Assembly: GCF_014851565.1 (NCBI RefSeq)
Contig: NZ_JACVAA010000002.1
Location: 496,001 to 560,000, forward strand
DNA from: Pseudomonas sp. PDM15
GTDB lineage: Bacteria > Pseudomonadota > Gammaproteobacteria > Pseudomonadales > Pseudomonadaceae
DNA length: 64,000 nucleotides
Direction: 5' to 3'
The notes beneath the pieces were generated by a model that was not told the DNA's origin, did not search any database, and saw only the letters and a program-made list of their open reading frames with translations. Within the stretch, counting starts at the first letter, position 1. Every line of letters begins with the position of its first letter. Both the position numbers and the translations under genes were made by a program. Below, piece by piece: positions 1-10,491 of the stretch.

Positions 1-425
1 ACGCCGGCCTCTTGCAGACCGCCCATCACGGCCATCACCGAGCCATAGTCGACCGCCTTGTCGCCACGCACGAAGACCTGGACCTTCTTACCCTGGCCGG
101 CGTTCTGGCTCATGATCGCGGTCACCGTCTGCACCAGGGCCGGCAACGCGGTAGCGGTTTCGCTGGCCTTGCTCTGGTCCGGATCGACCTCGTCGCCCAT
201 GTTCCAGTAGTAGGTCTTGTCGGCCTTGATCGAGATGGTCAGCACGCGGGAGTTATTGTCCTGCGGCAGCACCTCGCTGGAGACCTTGGGCAGGTCGACC
301 TTGACGCCCTGGTTGAGCATCGGCGCGGTCACCATGAAGATCACCAGCAGCACCAGCATCACGTCGATATATGGCACGACGTTCATCTCGGCGACCGGCT
401 TGCGTCTGTTGCGAATTCTGGCCAT
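1..425 (-). CDS. tolR: TolR, Tol-Pal inner-membrane subunit (3' end outside window)
   Basis: Reverse-strand reading from the ATG at 425 gives a protein starting MARIRNRRKPVAEMNVVPYI, a typical TolR/ExbD start, then one membrane segment (about residues 20-38, with the conserved Asp of YIDVMLVLLVIF) and a periplasmic part that is still open at base 1. TolR works with TolQ as the proton-driven motor of the Tol-Pal system, which keeps the outer membrane constricted at division. It follows tolQ by 10 bases and is surely cotranscribed with it. Only the last few residues are missing from the window. Confidence 0.96.
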   Translation of the reverse strand, partial: MARIRNRRKPVAEMNVVPYIDVMLVLLVIFMVTAPMLNQGVKVDLPKVSSEVLPQDNNSRVLTISIKADKTYYWNMGDEVDPDQSKASETATALPALVQTVTAIMSQNAGQGKKVQVFVRGDKAVDYGSVMAVMGGLQEAG

Positions 426-435
426 GGGCTGAGCC

Positions 436-1137
436 TCAGTCCTCGCTGGTGTGCACTTTGCGGTGCAGGATCGCCTGGAACTCGTCGGCAAAGGTGTAGT
501 AACGGCTGATCAGGCGATCGCCTTGCGCCGAGAAGCGGTTGTAGGCGATGACCGCGGGGATCGCAGCGAACAGACCGATAGCCGTAGCAATCAGCGCCTC
601 GGCGATGCCCGGTGCCACGGTGGCCAGGGTGGCCTGCTGCACCTGAGCCAGGCCGCGGAAGGAGTTCATGATGCCCCACACGGTACCGAACAGACCGATA
701 TAGGGGCTGGTGGAGCCGACGGTGGCGAGGAACGGCAGGCTGGTTTCCAGCTTCTCTTCCTCACGCGAAATAGCAACGCGCATGGCACGAGCCACGCCGT
801 CCATCACCGCGTCCGGATCGACGCCAGACTGCTGGCGCAGGCGGGAAAACTCCTTGAAGCCGGCGCGGAAGATCTGCTCGACGCCGCAATCCGGGTCCGG
901 ATTGCTGCCGGCCTGGCGATACAGCTTGGACAGGTCGATGCCGGACCAGAAGCGTTCCTCGAACACTTCCAGCGACTTCTTCGCCGCTCGCAGCATGGTG
1001 CTGCGCTGGAAGATCATGATCCAAGACACCACCGAGGCGGCCACCAGGGTCAGCATGACCAGCTGCACCACGAAACTGGCGTTGCTGATCAGGCTCCACA
1101 TCGACATATGGTCAACGGCGTTGGCTGTTGCTTCCAC
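436..1137 (-). CDS. tolQ: TolQ, Tol-Pal proton channel subunit
   Basis: Inner-membrane protein of the MotA/TolQ/ExbB family with three membrane segments. It uses the proton gradient with TolR to energise TolA. I chose the GTG at 1137 (protein begins VEATANAVDHMSMWSLISNA) because an AGGAG lies 7 bases upstream; an upstream in-frame start at 1203 would overlap ybgC by 65 bases and adds residues unlike TolQ. The resulting 233 residues are near the family length. The reading frame begins just past the ybgC stop, which suggests translational coupling in a ybgC-tolQ-tolR operon. Confidence 0.96.
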   Translation of the reverse strand: MEATANAVDHMSMWSLISNASFVVQLVMLTLVAASVVSWIMIFQRSTMLRAAKKSLEVFEERFWSGIDLSKLYRQAGSNPDPDCGVEQIFRAGFKEFSRLRQQSGVDPDAVMDGVARAMRVAISREEEKLETSLPFLATVGSTSPYIGLFGTVWGIMNSFRGLAQVQQATLATVAPGIAEALIATAIGLFAAIPAVIAYNRFSAQGDRLISRYYTFADEFQAILHRKVHTSED

Positions 1138-1138
1138 G

Positions 1139-1582
1139 CTACTCTCCTGCTGTGACTTGACCCATGCCGGCGAAGGCTGCGCGCAGCGCTTCGGGAATGG
1201 CACGGGGCTTCAAATTGTCGGTGCGCACACAGGCCACCACGAACTGCCCCTCGCAGAGCAGTGCCTCATCCGTTGCCCGCCGTACCTGTTGACGAAAGCG
1301 CAGGCTGGCACGGTTTAACTCGATTACCTCGGCAGTGATAAAAAGTTCGTCATCCAGCTTGGCAGGCGCGTGATAGCGCGCCTCGGCGGAATGCACGACG
1401 AACAACAGGTTCTCGCCAGCGAGCTGCGACTGGGCAAAACCCAGACTGCGCAGGCACTCGGTACGAGCCCGCTCCATAAACTTGAGGTAATTGACGTAGT
1501 AGACGATGCCGCCGGCGTCGGTGTCCTCGTAATACACCCGACACTTGAGGGCAAAAGGCTGGGCCTCGTTTTGCGCGCGCAT
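1139..1582 (-). CDS. ybgC: YbgC, acyl-CoA thioesterase of the Tol-Pal cluster
   Basis: A 147-residue single hotdog-fold thioesterase. The signature [19 protein letters not shown] (residues about 17-35) holds the catalytic Asp of the 4-hydroxybenzoyl-CoA thioesterase-like family. YbgC hydrolyses acyl-CoA esters and is the usual first gene of the tol-pal operon, as here, directly before tolQ. Its exact physiological substrate is not established from sequence. Confidence 0.95.
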   Translation of the reverse strand: MRAQNEAQPFALKCRVYYEDTDAGGIVYYVNYLKFMERARTECLRSLGFAQSQLAGENLLFVVHSAEARYHAPAKLDDELFITAEVIELNRASLRFRQQVRRATDEALLCEGQFVVACVRTDNLKPRAIPEALRAAFAGMGQVTAGE

Positions 1583-1635
1583 ACTCTAGTGTTTACTCCT
1601 GGCGTTGCCAATCCGGGCAAGCCCTTGTTTTGCAA

Positions 1636-2688
1636 CTATTCGTCGCTGCCGGTGAAAAGGTCGGCAGTGGGTGGTTCGGACAGGCGCTTGGGCAGATTGA
1701 GCCCGAAATGCAGATAGGCATGTCGGGTCACCACCCTACCCCGTGGGGTACGCATGATATAGCCCTGCTGGATCAGGTACGGCTCGAGCACGTCCTCGAT
1801 GGTGCCGCGCTCCTCGCCAATGGCGGCAGCCAGATTGTCGATACCGACCGGGCCGCCGTCGAACTTGTCGATCATCGCCAGCAGTAGACGTCGGTCCTGG
1901 TGGTCGAAGCCACGCTCATCGACATCCAGCATGTTCAGCGCCTGGTCGGCGATGCCACGACTGATCTGACCACCGGCACGCACCTCGGCGAAGTCGCGCA
2001 CCCGGCGCAGCAAGCGGTTAGCGATACGCGGCGTTCCACGGGCACGGCGAGCGATCTCGAATGCGCCTTCCGCATCGATATGCAGGCCGAGAATACCGGC
2101 CGAGCGGCTAACGATGGTGGCCAGGTCTTGGCTGGAGTAGAACTCCAGGCGCTGGACGATACCGAAGCGATCGCGCAGCGGGTTGGTCAACATGCCGGCG
2201 CGAGTGGTAGCGCCGACCAGGGTGAACGGTGGCAGGTCGAGCTTGATCGAACGGGCCGCAGGACCCTCGCCGATCATGATGTCGAGCTGGAAGTCCTCCA
2301 TGGCCGGATACAGCACTTCCTCGACCACGGGCGAGAGGCGGTGGATCTCGTCGACGAACAGCACGTCGCCGGCTTCCAGATTGGTCAACAGCGCGGCCAG
2401 ATCGCCCGGGCGCTCCAGCACCGGGCCGGAAGTACTCTTGATCGATACGCCCATCTCCTGGGCGATAATGTTGGCCAGGGTGGTCTTGCCCAGGCCGGGC
2501 GGGCCAAAGATCAGCGTATGGTCCAGCGCTTCCTGGCGGTTCTTGGCGGCCTGAATGAACAGCTCCATCTGCTCGCGCACCACTGGCTGGCCGACGTACT
2601 CGGCCAGCTTGAGCGGGCGAATGGCGCGGTCCTGCTGCTCGTCGCGGTCGCGACTGCTGGCAGTTATCAGGCGGTCGGCGTCTATCAC
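1636..2688 (-). CDS. ruvB: RuvB, Holliday junction branch-migration ATPase
   Basis: A 350-residue AAA+ motor with Walker [10 protein letters not shown] (about residue 63), Walker B FVDEIH (about 113) and a C-terminal winged helix. RuvB hexamers pull DNA through the RuvA-bound four-way junction during recombinational repair. The start is 3 bases after the ruvA stop, and the order ruvC-ruvA-ruvB is the usual proteobacterial operon. Length and motifs are intact. Confidence 0.98.
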   Translation of the reverse strand: MIDADRLITASSRDRDEQQDRAIRPLKLAEYVGQPVVREQMELFIQAAKNRQEALDHTLIFGPPGLGKTTLANIIAQEMGVSIKSTSGPVLERPGDLAALLTNLEAGDVLFVDEIHRLSPVVEEVLYPAMEDFQLDIMIGEGPAARSIKLDLPPFTLVGATTRAGMLTNPLRDRFGIVQRLEFYSSQDLATIVSRSAGILGLHIDAEGAFEIARRARGTPRIANRLLRRVRDFAEVRAGGQISRGIADQALNMLDVDERGFDHQDRRLLLAMIDKFDGGPVGIDNLAAAIGEERGTIEDVLEPYLIQQGYIMRTPRGRVVTRHAYLHFGLNLPKRLSEPPTADLFTGSDE

Positions 2689-2691
2689 TTC

Positions 2692-3297
2692 TTACACCAT
2701 TCCTTTCAGGGCACGACGGATCAGCTCTTCGCTGGAAAGCCCTTCTTCCTGCACGGCCGCCACGGCCTTGCTGGCCTCCTGCGGCTTGAAGCCGAGGGAT
2801 ATCAGCGCGCTCACGGCGTCGCTCTCGGCGCTTGAGACTGCCACGCCGGCACGAGGTTCCACCACCAGCGGCGCGATGGACGGCATGCTTTCCCAGGCCT
2901 TGAAGCGATCCTTGAGCTCCACCAGCAGACGCTCGGCGGTCTTCTTGCCGACACCCGGGATCTTCACCAGGGTCGAAGTGTCCTGAGCCTGTACGCAGCG
3001 CACCAGCTCGTCCACCTCCAGGCCGGACATCAGCGCCAAGGCCAGTTTGGGGCCGACACCATTGAGCCGAATCAACTCACGGAACAGCTCTCGCTCGCGC
3101 TTCTCGGCGAAGCCGTAGAGCAGATGAGCGTCCTCGCGCACCACCAGGTGGGTATGCAGCGTCACCGGTTGGCCCAGGGCCGGCAGGCGATAGAGGGTGG
3201 TCATCGGCACTTCCAGCTCGTAGCCGACACCGTTGACGTCGAGGATCAGGTGCGGCGGCTGCTTCTCCGCCAGGGTGCCCTTCAGGCGTCCGATCAC
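2692..3297 (-). CDS. ruvA: RuvA, Holliday junction-binding subunit
   Basis: A 201-residue protein starting [20 protein letters not shown], with the OB-fold N-terminus, two helix-hairpin-helix motifs ([31 protein letters not shown]) and the C-terminal domain III that contacts RuvB. It binds the four-way junction as a tetramer and loads RuvB. It lies 18 bases downstream of ruvC in the same operon. Confidence 0.98.
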   Translation of the reverse strand: MIGRLKGTLAEKQPPHLILDVNGVGYELEVPMTTLYRLPALGQPVTLHTHLVVREDAHLLYGFAEKRERELFRELIRLNGVGPKLALALMSGLEVDELVRCVQAQDTSTLVKIPGVGKKTAERLLVELKDRFKAWESMPSIAPLVVEPRAGVAVSSAESDAVSALISLGFKPQEASKAVAAVQEEGLSSEELIRRALKGMV

Positions 3298-3315
3298 GAA
3301 TTGGTTTCCTTCTGG

Positions 3316-3840
3316 TTACAGGCGCAGCCGCCCGCTGCGCCGCTTGGCGCCGAGCAGGCCGTGGGGAATCAGGCTCTGCCGGTGGTGAGCATGGCAGAGG
3401 GCGATGGCCAGGGCGTCGGAGGCGTCGATCTGCGGTTTCTGCGTCAGCTTGAGCAGGTGCATCACCATCATCATCACCTGCTGCTTGTCGGCGCCGCCGG
3501 TTCCGGCGATGGCCTGCTTGACCTGGCTGGCGGTGTACTCGTTGACGTCCAGCCCCGCCTCGATACTGGCGACTATGGCTGCGCCGCGGGCCTGGCCGAG
3601 CTTGAGCGCGGAGTCGGCGTTCTTCGCCATGAACACCTGCTCGATGCCCATGGTCACCGGGCCATGCAGGCGAATCACCTCGCTGACACCGCGAAATACC
3701 ACCTGCAGGCGCTCGGCGAGTGAGCCATCACCCGTACGGATACAACCGGAGGCGACGTACTCGCAGCCGCGCCCGGTATCGCGCACCACACCGTAGCCGG
3801 TGATGCGCGAGCCGGGGTCGATGCCAAGGATCAGGGTCAT
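3316..3840 (-). CDS. ruvC: RuvC, Holliday junction resolvase
   Basis: A 174-residue endonuclease starting [17 protein letters not shown]. The Asp of GIDPG, Glu of GIEQVF and the Asp pair near [12 protein letters not shown] form the metal-binding site of the RNase H-like fold. It cuts junctions symmetrically after RuvAB migration. The open frame extends 12 codons further upstream, but the start at 3840 gives the standard length and N-terminus. Confidence 0.97.
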   Translation of the reverse strand: MTLILGIDPGSRITGYGVVRDTGRGCEYVASGCIRTGDGSLAERLQVVFRGVSEVIRLHGPVTMGIEQVFMAKNADSALKLGQARGAAIVASIEAGLDVNEYTASQVKQAIAGTGGADKQQVMMMVMHLLKLTQKPQIDASDALAIALCHAHHRQSLIPHGLLGAKRRSGRLRL

Positions 3841-3920
3841 GCAGCGTTGCGCTCCGCGAGCCGGCCGAGCCGACACACTGTCTATTTATCCAGCCGCGAG
3901 TATACGGAGCGGCGCACATA

Positions 3921-3958
3921 TAAAAAAGCCGGAAGCGCGCGAGGCGACTTCCGGCTTT
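3921..3958 (-). terminator. Rho-independent terminator after yebC
   Basis: Perfect 11-bp stem (3925-3935 with 3948-3958, core GCCGGAAG) with a 12-base loop. Read on the minus strand it is followed by a run of six T. It lies between the yebC stop and ruvC, so ruvCAB needs its own promoter. Confidence 0.85.
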
Positions 3959-3974
3959 GGCCGATGGATCGGAA

Positions 3975-4724
3975 TCAGTCCAACTGCTCCATGATCTCGT
4001 CGGAGATTTCCGCGTTGTGGTAGACGTTCTGCACGTCGTCCAGGTCCTCGAGCATGTCGATCAGCTTGAGCACCTTCTTGGCGGTCTCCAGGTCGGCGAT
4101 CGGCGCCATGATCGAGGGAATCATCGCCACCTCGGCCTCCTCGCCCTTGAAGCCCGCAGCGGTCAGCGCCTCGTTGACCGCGAGGAAGTCGGCGAAGCTG
4201 GTCGACACCATGGCCGAGCCATCTTCACCCATCTCCACGTCGTCGGCGCCGGCCTCGAGGGCCGCCTCCATCAGCGCATCCTCGCTCACGCCTGGGGCGA
4301 AGCTGATCTGCCCCTTGCGCTCGAACATGTAGGCCACCGAACCATCGGTGCCCAGGTTGCCACCGCACTTGGTGAAGGCGTGGCGCACTTCGGCGGCGGT
4401 GCGATTGCGGTTGTCGGTCATGGCCTCGACGATGATCGCCACGCCACTGGGCGCGTAACCCTCGTAGCTCAGCTCGATCATGTTGTCGGCTTCGGTGTTG
4501 CCGGCGCCGCGGGCGATGGCACGGTCAATCACGTCACGCGACATATTGGCCGTAAGAGCTTTATCGACCGCCAGGCGCAGGCGCGGGTTGTCCGCCGGCA
4601 CGCCACCGCCATGCTTGGCGGCCACGGTCAGCTCACGAATTAGCTTGGTGAAGATCTTGCCGCGCTTGGCGTCCTGGCGACCCTTGCGGTGCTTGATGTT
4701 GGCCCATTTGGAATGACCGGCCAT
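3975..4724 (-). CDS. yebC: YebC/PmpR family transcriptional regulator
   Basis: A 249-residue protein starting [20 protein letters not shown], the hallmark N-terminus of the YebC/TACO1 family. Members have been described as DNA-binding regulators (PmpR represses the quinolone signal system in P. aeruginosa) and, more recently, as factors that help ribosomes through difficult peptide stretches. Position between aspS and ruvC is conserved in pseudomonads. Confidence 0.96.
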   Translation of the reverse strand: MAGHSKWANIKHRKGRQDAKRGKIFTKLIRELTVAAKHGGGVPADNPRLRLAVDKALTANMSRDVIDRAIARGAGNTEADNMIELSYEGYAPSGVAIIVEAMTDNRNRTAAEVRHAFTKCGGNLGTDGSVAYMFERKGQISFAPGVSEDALMEAALEAGADDVEMGEDGSAMVSTSFADFLAVNEALTAAGFKGEEAEVAMIPSIMAPIADLETAKKVLKLIDMLEDLDDVQNVYHNAEISDEIMEQLD

Positions 4725-4766
4725 AACTCACTCCGTTTCTTTCGGTTTTGTAGTGCCTGAAATGCA

Positions 4767-4790
4767 AGGAGCCTGGCATGCCAGGCTCCT
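4767..4790. repeat. 24-bp perfect palindrome between aspS and yebC
   Basis: AGGAGCCTGGCA is followed at once by its reverse complement. It sits 11 bases past the aspS stop in the transcribed spacer. No T-run follows on either strand, so it is a weak terminator candidate or an RNA-processing/attenuation hairpin between the two genes. Confidence 0.6.
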
Positions 4791-4801
4791 GTTGCTACCG
4801 C

Positions 4802-6577
4802 TTACTCAGCCTTGGGTTGTTCGCGCAGGCGGATATGCAGCTCGCGCAGCGCCTTGGCATCGACGATGCCCGGGGCCTGGGTCATGACGCAGGCCGCGCT
4901 CTGGGTTTTCGGGAAGGCGATCACTTCACGAATCGAGCTGGCGCCAGTCATCAGCATCACCAGGCGATCCAGGCCGAAGGCCAGGCCACCATGGGGCGGA
5001 GCACCGAACTTGAGGGCGTCGAGCAGGAAGCCGAACTTCTCCTGCTGCTCGTCTTCGCTGATGCCGAGCACGCGGAACACGGTCTGCTGCATGGCCTTGT
5101 CGTGGATACGGATGGAACCGCCACCCAGCTCGGTACCGTTGAGCACCATGTCGTAGGCACGGGACAGCGCGGCAGCCGGGTTGGCCTCCAGCTCTTCCGG
5201 GGTGCACTTCGGCGCGGTAAACGGGTGGTGCATGGCGGTCAGGCTGCCGTCGTCGTTTTCCTCGAACATCGGGAAGTCGACGACCCACAGCGGCGCCCAC
5301 TCGCAGGTGAGCAGGTTGAGGTCGTGGCCGACCTTGATGCGCAGCGCACCAAGAGCATCGCAGACGATCTTGGCCTTGTCGGCGCCGAAGAACACGATGT
5401 CGCCATCGACGGCGCCAACGCGGTCGAGGATGACCTTGAGGTTGTCTTCCGGGATGAACTTGACGATCGGCGACTGCAGGCCCTCGACGCCCTTGGCGCG
5501 CTCGTTGACCTTGATGTAGGCCAGGCCCTTGGCGCCGTAGTTGCCGACGAACTTGGTGTAGTCGTCGATCTGGCTACGCGGCATGGAAGCAGCACCCGGC
5601 ACGCGCAGGGCAGCGACGCGGCCCTTCGGATCGTTGGCCGGGCCGGAGAACACCTTGAACTCGACGCCCTGCAGCTGATCGGCGACGTCTACCAGCTCCA
5701 GCGGAATACGCAGGTCCGGCTTGTCGGAACCGAAGCGACGCATGGCTTCGGCCAGAGTCATATGCGGCAGCTCGCCGAATTCCAGGCCCAGCACTTCCTT
5801 GAACAGGTTGCGGATCATGGTCTCGGTGATGCCCATGATGTCGCTTTCATCGAGGAAGCTGGTCTCGATGTCGATCTGGGTGAATTCCGGCTGACGGTCG
5901 GCACGCAGATCTTCGTCGCGGAAGCACTTGGCGATCTGGTAGTAGCGGTCGAAGCCGGCCACCATCAGCAGCTGCTTGAACAGCTGCGGCGACTGCGGCA
6001 GAGCGAAGAAGCTGCCGGCGTGGGTGCGGCTTGGCACCAGGTAGTCGCGCGCGCCTTCCGGAGTGGCACGAGTGAGGATCGGGGTTTCGACGTCGAGGAA
6101 GCCGTTGTCGTCGAGGTAGCGGCGGATGCTGCTGGTGATGCGCGAACGCAGCTTCAACTTCTCGGCCATTTCCGGACGACGCAGGTCGATGAAGCGATAG
6201 CGCAGGCGGGTTTCCTCGCCCACGTCGGTGTATTCGTTGAGCGGGAACGGCGGGGTTTCCGCCTCGTTGAGCACCTGCAGCTCGTAGCCCAGCACCTCGA
6301 TGGCACCGGACGCCATGTTGGCGTTGCGCGCGCCCTCGGGACGCAGACGCACCTTGCCGGTGATCTTCACCACGTATTCGCTGCGGACGCGGTCGGCTTT
6401 GGCGAAGGTCTCGGCACGATCCGGGTCGAATACCACCTGGGCCAGGCCTTCACGGTCGCGGATGTCGAGGAAGATCACACCACCATGGTCGCGACGGCGG
6501 TGAACCCAGCCGCAAAGGGTGATTTCCTGGCCGTCCAGGCTCTCGTTCAACTGGCCGCAATAGTGGCTGCGCATCAT
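4802..6577 (-). CDS. aspS: Aspartyl-tRNA synthetase (likely non-discriminating)
   Basis: Class II synthetase of 591 residues that charges tRNA-Asp. It shows the N-terminal OB anticodon-binding domain, class II motif 2 ([18 protein letters not shown]) and motif 3 ([15 protein letters not shown]), plus the bacterial GAD insertion. The start at 6577 ([16 protein letters not shown]) fits pseudomonad AspS; a longer frame reaches 6634 without homology-like sequence. Pseudomonas AspRS commonly also charges tRNA-Asn for transamidation; that is family knowledge, not seen here. Confidence 0.97.
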   Translation of the reverse strand: MMRSHYCGQLNESLDGQEITLCGWVHRRRDHGGVIFLDIRDREGLAQVVFDPDRAETFAKADRVRSEYVVKITGKVRLRPEGARNANMASGAIEVLGYELQVLNEAETPPFPLNEYTDVGEETRLRYRFIDLRRPEMAEKLKLRSRITSSIRRYLDDNGFLDVETPILTRATPEGARDYLVPSRTHAGSFFALPQSPQLFKQLLMVAGFDRYYQIAKCFRDEDLRADRQPEFTQIDIETSFLDESDIMGITETMIRNLFKEVLGLEFGELPHMTLAEAMRRFGSDKPDLRIPLELVDVADQLQGVEFKVFSGPANDPKGRVAALRVPGAASMPRSQIDDYTKFVGNYGAKGLAYIKVNERAKGVEGLQSPIVKFIPEDNLKVILDRVGAVDGDIVFFGADKAKIVCDALGALRIKVGHDLNLLTCEWAPLWVVDFPMFEENDDGSLTAMHHPFTAPKCTPEELEANPAAALSRAYDMVLNGTELGGGSIRIHDKAMQQTVFRVLGISEDEQQEKFGFLLDALKFGAPPHGGLAFGLDRLVMLMTGASSIREVIAFPKTQSAACVMTQAPGIVDAKALRELHIRLREQPKAE

Positions 6578-6838
6578 GGTCGTGGTTCGCTTCTCTAGAT
6601 CAGTCTTGAATTCGTACCCGGCCGGCCCGGGCATGTTTCCGCCGGATAGCGGCGGACATTTTCTTCAATTCGGAGGGGAAACCGCAGGAAAACGCGATCA
6701 AAGGCGCTACAGCGCCGCGATCGATGCGCTTCCGCATCCGGAGACAAGGGGCGCGATTATATAGGGTTAATCGCCCCCTTGCAGCCCACCGCCCGCGGCC
6801 TTTCTATACTGAGAGTCCAGCCCAGCGGAGACCGTCCC

Positions 6839-7951
6839 ATGGCCTTAGCCCGCCCCGCCGATGTTCCCAGTGATCTGCTGGAGGAATTTCGCCTCGATAC
6901 CGCCGATCACCTGCCGCGCTGCGAGCAGCTGTTGATCGAACTGGAACGCCACCCACAGGACGGTACGCGCCTGCGCGAACTGTTTCGCCTGGTGCACACC
7001 ATTAAGGGCAGTCTCGGCCTGGTGGAGCTGAACCACCTGCTTCCGCTGCCGCAGGCCATGGAGGATGTGCTCGACCGTCTGCGTGAAGGCAGCCTGCAAT
7101 TCGACAGTCTGCTCGGCGACATCCTGCTGCTCAGTCTGGACCAGCTGCGCAACCTGATCGAGGCCGCCCTGGGCCGGGCTGCGAACCCTGATCCGGGGCA
7201 GATCGCCAGCCAGTGCCAGGCCCTCCAGGCCCTGGCCGCCGCTCCCGCGTCGCGGCAGACCGAGATTCGCCACACACTGCTGCAGCACCTGGCACCGGAG
7301 ACCCGCCTGCAGCCGGTCGAAGTTGGCCACGGGCAGATTCCGCAACTGCTCGCCGACTACAGAATAGAAGTAGACGCCGACCTGCTGTTCTTCATCGAGC
7401 TGATGACCACCAGCGAGCACCGCTCGCCATTCTGGCACGGCCGCGGACTGCGCCTGCTCGACCTGGCGCTGGGCATGAACGAGGTTGCCGACCGGCCGGT
7501 GGAGCCCGCACAACTGGCTGCGGCGGTATGCCTGCACGACCTCGGCATGGCCTTTCTACCGCTCGACCTGCTGCACAAGGAAAGCGAGCTGAGCCGCGAG
7601 GAGCGGCGGCAGATGCAATCCCACCCACGCCAGGCCTGCGAGCTGCTCAAGCGCATGCCGGCCTGGAACACGGCGAGCGAGATCATCCTGCAGCATCAGG
7701 AGCATGCCGACGGCAGCGGCTACCCCAAAGGCCTGCGCGAGACGGAAATCCACCCCGGCGCCCTGCTGCTGAACATCGCCGACACCTTCGACGCCCGCAC
7801 CCACGAGCGCGCCCACCAGACCATGAGCAAGCGCCCGCGCCTGCGCGCCATCCTGGAGATCAACAACCTGTCGGGCATGCAGTTCAGCGGCTACTGGGTC
7901 GAAGTATTCAACCGCACCCTGCAACTGCATCCGGAACTAGCACACCGGTAA
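6839..7951 (+). CDS. HPt domain - HD-GYP domain protein
   Basis: A 370-residue two-domain protein. Residues about 10-110 form a histidine phosphotransfer domain (phospho-acceptor motif HTIKGS, His53). Residues about 190-365 form an HD-GYP domain with the HD pair in CLHDLGMAFLP and the diagnostic DGSGYP. HD-GYP proteins hydrolyse cyclic-di-GMP; here the usual Lys of HDIGK is Met and HHE is HQE, so activity is uncertain. The ATG at 6839 follows a GGAG. It is divergent from aspS across 261 bases. Inference: phosphorelay input controls second-messenger turnover or protein contacts. Confidence 0.85.
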   Translation: MALARPADVPSDLLEEFRLDTADHLPRCEQLLIELERHPQDGTRLRELFRLVHTIKGSLGLVELNHLLPLPQAMEDVLDRLREGSLQFDSLLGDILLLSLDQLRNLIEAALGRAANPDPGQIASQCQALQALAAAPASRQTEIRHTLLQHLAPETRLQPVEVGHGQIPQLLADYRIEVDADLLFFIELMTTSEHRSPFWHGRGLRLLDLALGMNEVADRPVEPAQLAAAVCLHDLGMAFLPLDLLHKESELSREERRQMQSHPRQACELLKRMPAWNTASEIILQHQEHADGSGYPKGLRETEIHPGALLLNIADTFDARTHERAHQTMSKRPRLRAILEINNLSGMQFSGYWVEVFNRTLQLHPELAHR

Positions 7952-8091
7952 CAGACGGAACCGCCAGCGCGCTCATAGTCTCCAAGCATCGCCTTCATTG
8001 ACATAGAACGGACGGGCAAACGCGGCCCCTGTGATAGGCTCGGAACCATCACGGGGAACGTCTACCCCGGCCACCTGAGAGGAGTAAAGGT

Positions 8092-8562
8092 ATGGAAATC
8101 AATATTGGCATCGCCGAACAGGACCGCGCCGCTATCGCCGAAGGACTGTCGCGCCTGCTGGCGGACACCTACACCCTGTATCTGAAGACCCACAACTTCC
8201 ACTGGAACGTCACCGGCCCGATGTTCAACACCCTGCACCTGATGTTCGAGGCGCAGTACACCGAACTGGCACTGGCCGTGGACTCCATCGCCGAACGTAT
8301 CCGCGCCCTCGGCTTCCCGGCGCCCGGCACTTACGCCGCCTATGCCCGCCTGTCCTCGATAAAAGAAGAGGAAGGCGTGCCGAGCGCCGAGGACATGATC
8401 AAGCTGCTGGTCCAGGGCCAGGAAGCGGTGGTGCGCACCGCCCGCGGCATCTTCCCGCTGCTGGACAAGGTCAGCGACGAGCCAACCGCAGACCTGCTGA
8501 CCCAGCGCATGCAGGTGCACGAAAAAACCGCCTGGATGCTGCGCAGCCTGCTGGCCGCCTGA
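8092..8562 (+). CDS. dps: Dps-family ferritin-like DNA-protection protein
   Basis: A 156-residue Dps protein with the helix motif [15 protein letters not shown] (about residues 29-43) that supplies the ferroxidase His, and the paired [11 protein letters not shown] segment with acidic ligands. Dps dodecamers oxidise and store iron and shield DNA under stress. A clear GAGAGGAG ribosome site precedes the ATG, and a strong terminator follows, so it is probably monocistronic. Confidence 0.93.
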   Translation: MEINIGIAEQDRAAIAEGLSRLLADTYTLYLKTHNFHWNVTGPMFNTLHLMFEAQYTELALAVDSIAERIRALGFPAPGTYAAYARLSSIKEEEGVPSAEDMIKLLVQGQEAVVRTARGIFPLLDKVSDEPTADLLTQRMQVHEKTAWMLRSLLAA

Positions 8563-8574
8563 TCGCCCATACGC

Positions 8575-8604
8575 AAAAAAGGCCCGGCTAGACCGGGCCT
8601 TTTG
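8575..8604 (+). terminator. Rho-independent terminator after dps
   Basis: Stem AAGGCCCGG / CCGGGCCTT with a short CTAGA-like loop, a preceding A-run and trailing TTTT. Confidence 0.85.
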
Positions 8605-8664
8605 CTAGGCGAAGCGCCCACAGCTACTCTATCCTTTGCCTTTCCCCATACCCCAGTGACGCGC

Positions 8665-9732
8665 ATGAGCCAGCAGCCGAAAGCCCCCTCCATTCTCGAG
8701 CTTTACCCCGAAGAGACTCGCGAGGCCGCCGATCTGCTCAAGCAGGCCGTGCCACACATGGTGCGTCACGACATTCCGCCGAACCCGGTGCACTACGCAC
8801 TCTGGTACAGCTACTGCAAAGGCTCCGACCCCGAGCTGAACCGACGGCTGGAAAAGGCCATCAAGGACTTCTCCAGCTTTCCGCCCGAGACGGCGGTCAA
8901 GCTGTTCCGCGACTTCATCATCCGCGGTGAACTGGAAGACGCCCGCGCCGGCCAGCATCAGGTCATCGAGCTGGTGGACGATATCGAGGGTGACGTGCAG
9001 CGCAGCGTCAGCGGCAGCCAGCACTATCAGGCCAGCCTGTCCCAGGGGCTTGCGGCCCTGCAGGAGCCGATAGTCGACGACCTGCCCAGCGTGCTCAACG
9101 AACTGCAACTGAGCACCCAACAGATGCAGGACCAGCAGGAAAAATTCCTCTACCGCCTGCGCTCGGCCCAGGCCGAAATCCAGAACCTGCGCGGCCAACT
9201 GGAGCGCGCCCAGGCCGCCGCGACTCTGGACAGCCTGACCCATGTTTTCAATCGCCACGCCTTCACCCGTCTGCTGGAACAGGCCCTAGCCGGAGACATC
9301 AAGGGCCTGGCCCTGGTCATGCTGGATATCGACCACTTCAAGCAGTTCAACGACCAGTACGGACATCCTCTGGGTGATCGCGTGCTGCAGCATGTCGGTC
9401 AGTTGCTGCGCGAATTGCTGCCGGCACGCGGCGTGGCCGCACGCTATGGCGGCGAAGAGTTCTGCGTGATCCTGCAGGACTGCTTCGACCTTGGCACCGC
9501 TGGCGACTTCGCCGAGCAGCTGCGCCTGAAGATCCAGGCCCTGCGCGTCAAGGTGCGCAGCACCGACAAGGTGCTCGACACCATCACCGCCTCATTCGGC
9601 TTGGCCTTGGCCGAGATGGGCGACACCTTCGACAGCCTGGTCACCCGGGCAGACGATGCGCTCTACCAGGCCAAACGCAACGGCCGCAACCAGATCCACC
9701 CGCCCACCCCGGAAGCAGCTCTAAGCGCTTGA
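8665..9732 (+). CDS. GGDEF diguanylate cyclase, cytoplasmic
   Basis: A 355-residue protein without membrane segments. Residues about 1-170 are helical with no domain I can name; a coiled coil (about 150-190) leads into a GGDEF domain with active-site YGGEEF (about residue 261). This signature is competent for making cyclic-di-GMP from two GTP. The inhibitory I-site (RxxD five residues before the motif) is absent. Start chosen at the ATG 8665 (MSQQPKAPSILELYPEE); an upstream in-frame ATG would lie inside the dps terminator. Confidence 0.9.
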   Translation: MSQQPKAPSILELYPEETREAADLLKQAVPHMVRHDIPPNPVHYALWYSYCKGSDPELNRRLEKAIKDFSSFPPETAVKLFRDFIIRGELEDARAGQHQVIELVDDIEGDVQRSVSGSQHYQASLSQGLAALQEPIVDDLPSVLNELQLSTQQMQDQQEKFLYRLRSAQAEIQNLRGQLERAQAAATLDSLTHVFNRHAFTRLLEQALAGDIKGLALVMLDIDHFKQFNDQYGHPLGDRVLQHVGQLLRELLPARGVAARYGGEEFCVILQDCFDLGTAGDFAEQLRLKIQALRVKVRSTDKVLDTITASFGLALAEMGDTFDSLVTRADDALYQAKRNGRNQIHPPTPEAALSA

Positions 9733-9869
9733 TTTGAGCCGACATCCTCTTTGCGGTTAAATACTCGCCGTGCCGCATTGCTGCGGCATAGGCGAAGCGC
9801 GTTGCCCATCCACCGGGCTTGCGACTCCGCTCCTCTGATAGCCATTTCGAACAAGCGAGTTCATTGACC

Positions 9870-10478
9870 ATGTTGAAAATCGTTCACCTGATAACAGGCG
9901 GCGGCGCCCTGCTGCTGTCCTTCGCCCCCAGCCTGCGCAGCGAAACGCTGCCCTACCTGCAACAACCCGACGCGATTTATCTGGCACTGTTCGGCCTGAC
10001 CAACCTGCTGCTGGCGCCCCTGCTGCCGGTGCGCCATGACGGTGTCCGCAACCAGCTGCAAGCCCTGGTATCGGCCCTGCTGGTATTTGCCAGCGTACTG
10101 CAAGGACTGATCCTGCTCGCTCCGCTGGCACAGATCGGCAATCAACCCGCCGTTTCGCTGAGCCTGGCCACCCTGCTGGCTGCCGCCCTGCTGCATCTGG
10201 CCATCAACCTGGGCGAACGCAGCCCGCGTAGCGCCATGCCCCGTCGCGACCTCGACGACAGCCGCGAGACCGGCACCGTCAAGTGGTTCAACACTTCCAA
10301 GGGCTTCGGCTTCATTTCCCGTGACATCGGCGACGACATCTTCGTGCACTTCCGCGCCATTCGCGGCGAAGGCCACCGCGTCCTGGTCGAAGGCCAGCGC
10401 GTGGAGTTCTCGGTGATGCAACGCGACAAGGGCCTGCAGGCCGAAGACGTGATAGTCGCCCTGCCCGGCCAACGCTGA
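9870..10478 (+). CDS. Membrane protein with C-terminal cold-shock domain
   Basis: A 202-residue protein. The first about 120 residues are hydrophobic with three or four predicted membrane segments; residues about 134-200 form a cold-shock domain with RNP1-like KGFGFIS and RNP2-like IFVHF. The domain should bind single-stranded nucleic acid, here tethered to the inner membrane. I chose the ATG at 9870 because upstream codons are unlike a protein start. A cold-shock protein is also recalled at this position in P. aeruginosa. Confidence 0.88.
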   Translation: MLKIVHLITGGGALLLSFAPSLRSETLPYLQQPDAIYLALFGLTNLLLAPLLPVRHDGVRNQLQALVSALLVFASVLQGLILLAPLAQIGNQPAVSLSLATLLAAALLHLAINLGERSPRSAMPRRDLDDSRETGTVKWFNTSKGFGFISRDIGDDIFVHFRAIRGEGHRVLVEGQRVEFSVMQRDKGLQAEDVIVALPGQR

Positions 10479-10491
10479 ATAAAGGCGCATG

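Noticed and set aside
4778..6598. A 606-residue plus-strand frame
   Set aside because: It is the antisense shadow of aspS, a complete synthetase; GC-rich codon use keeps the complement open.
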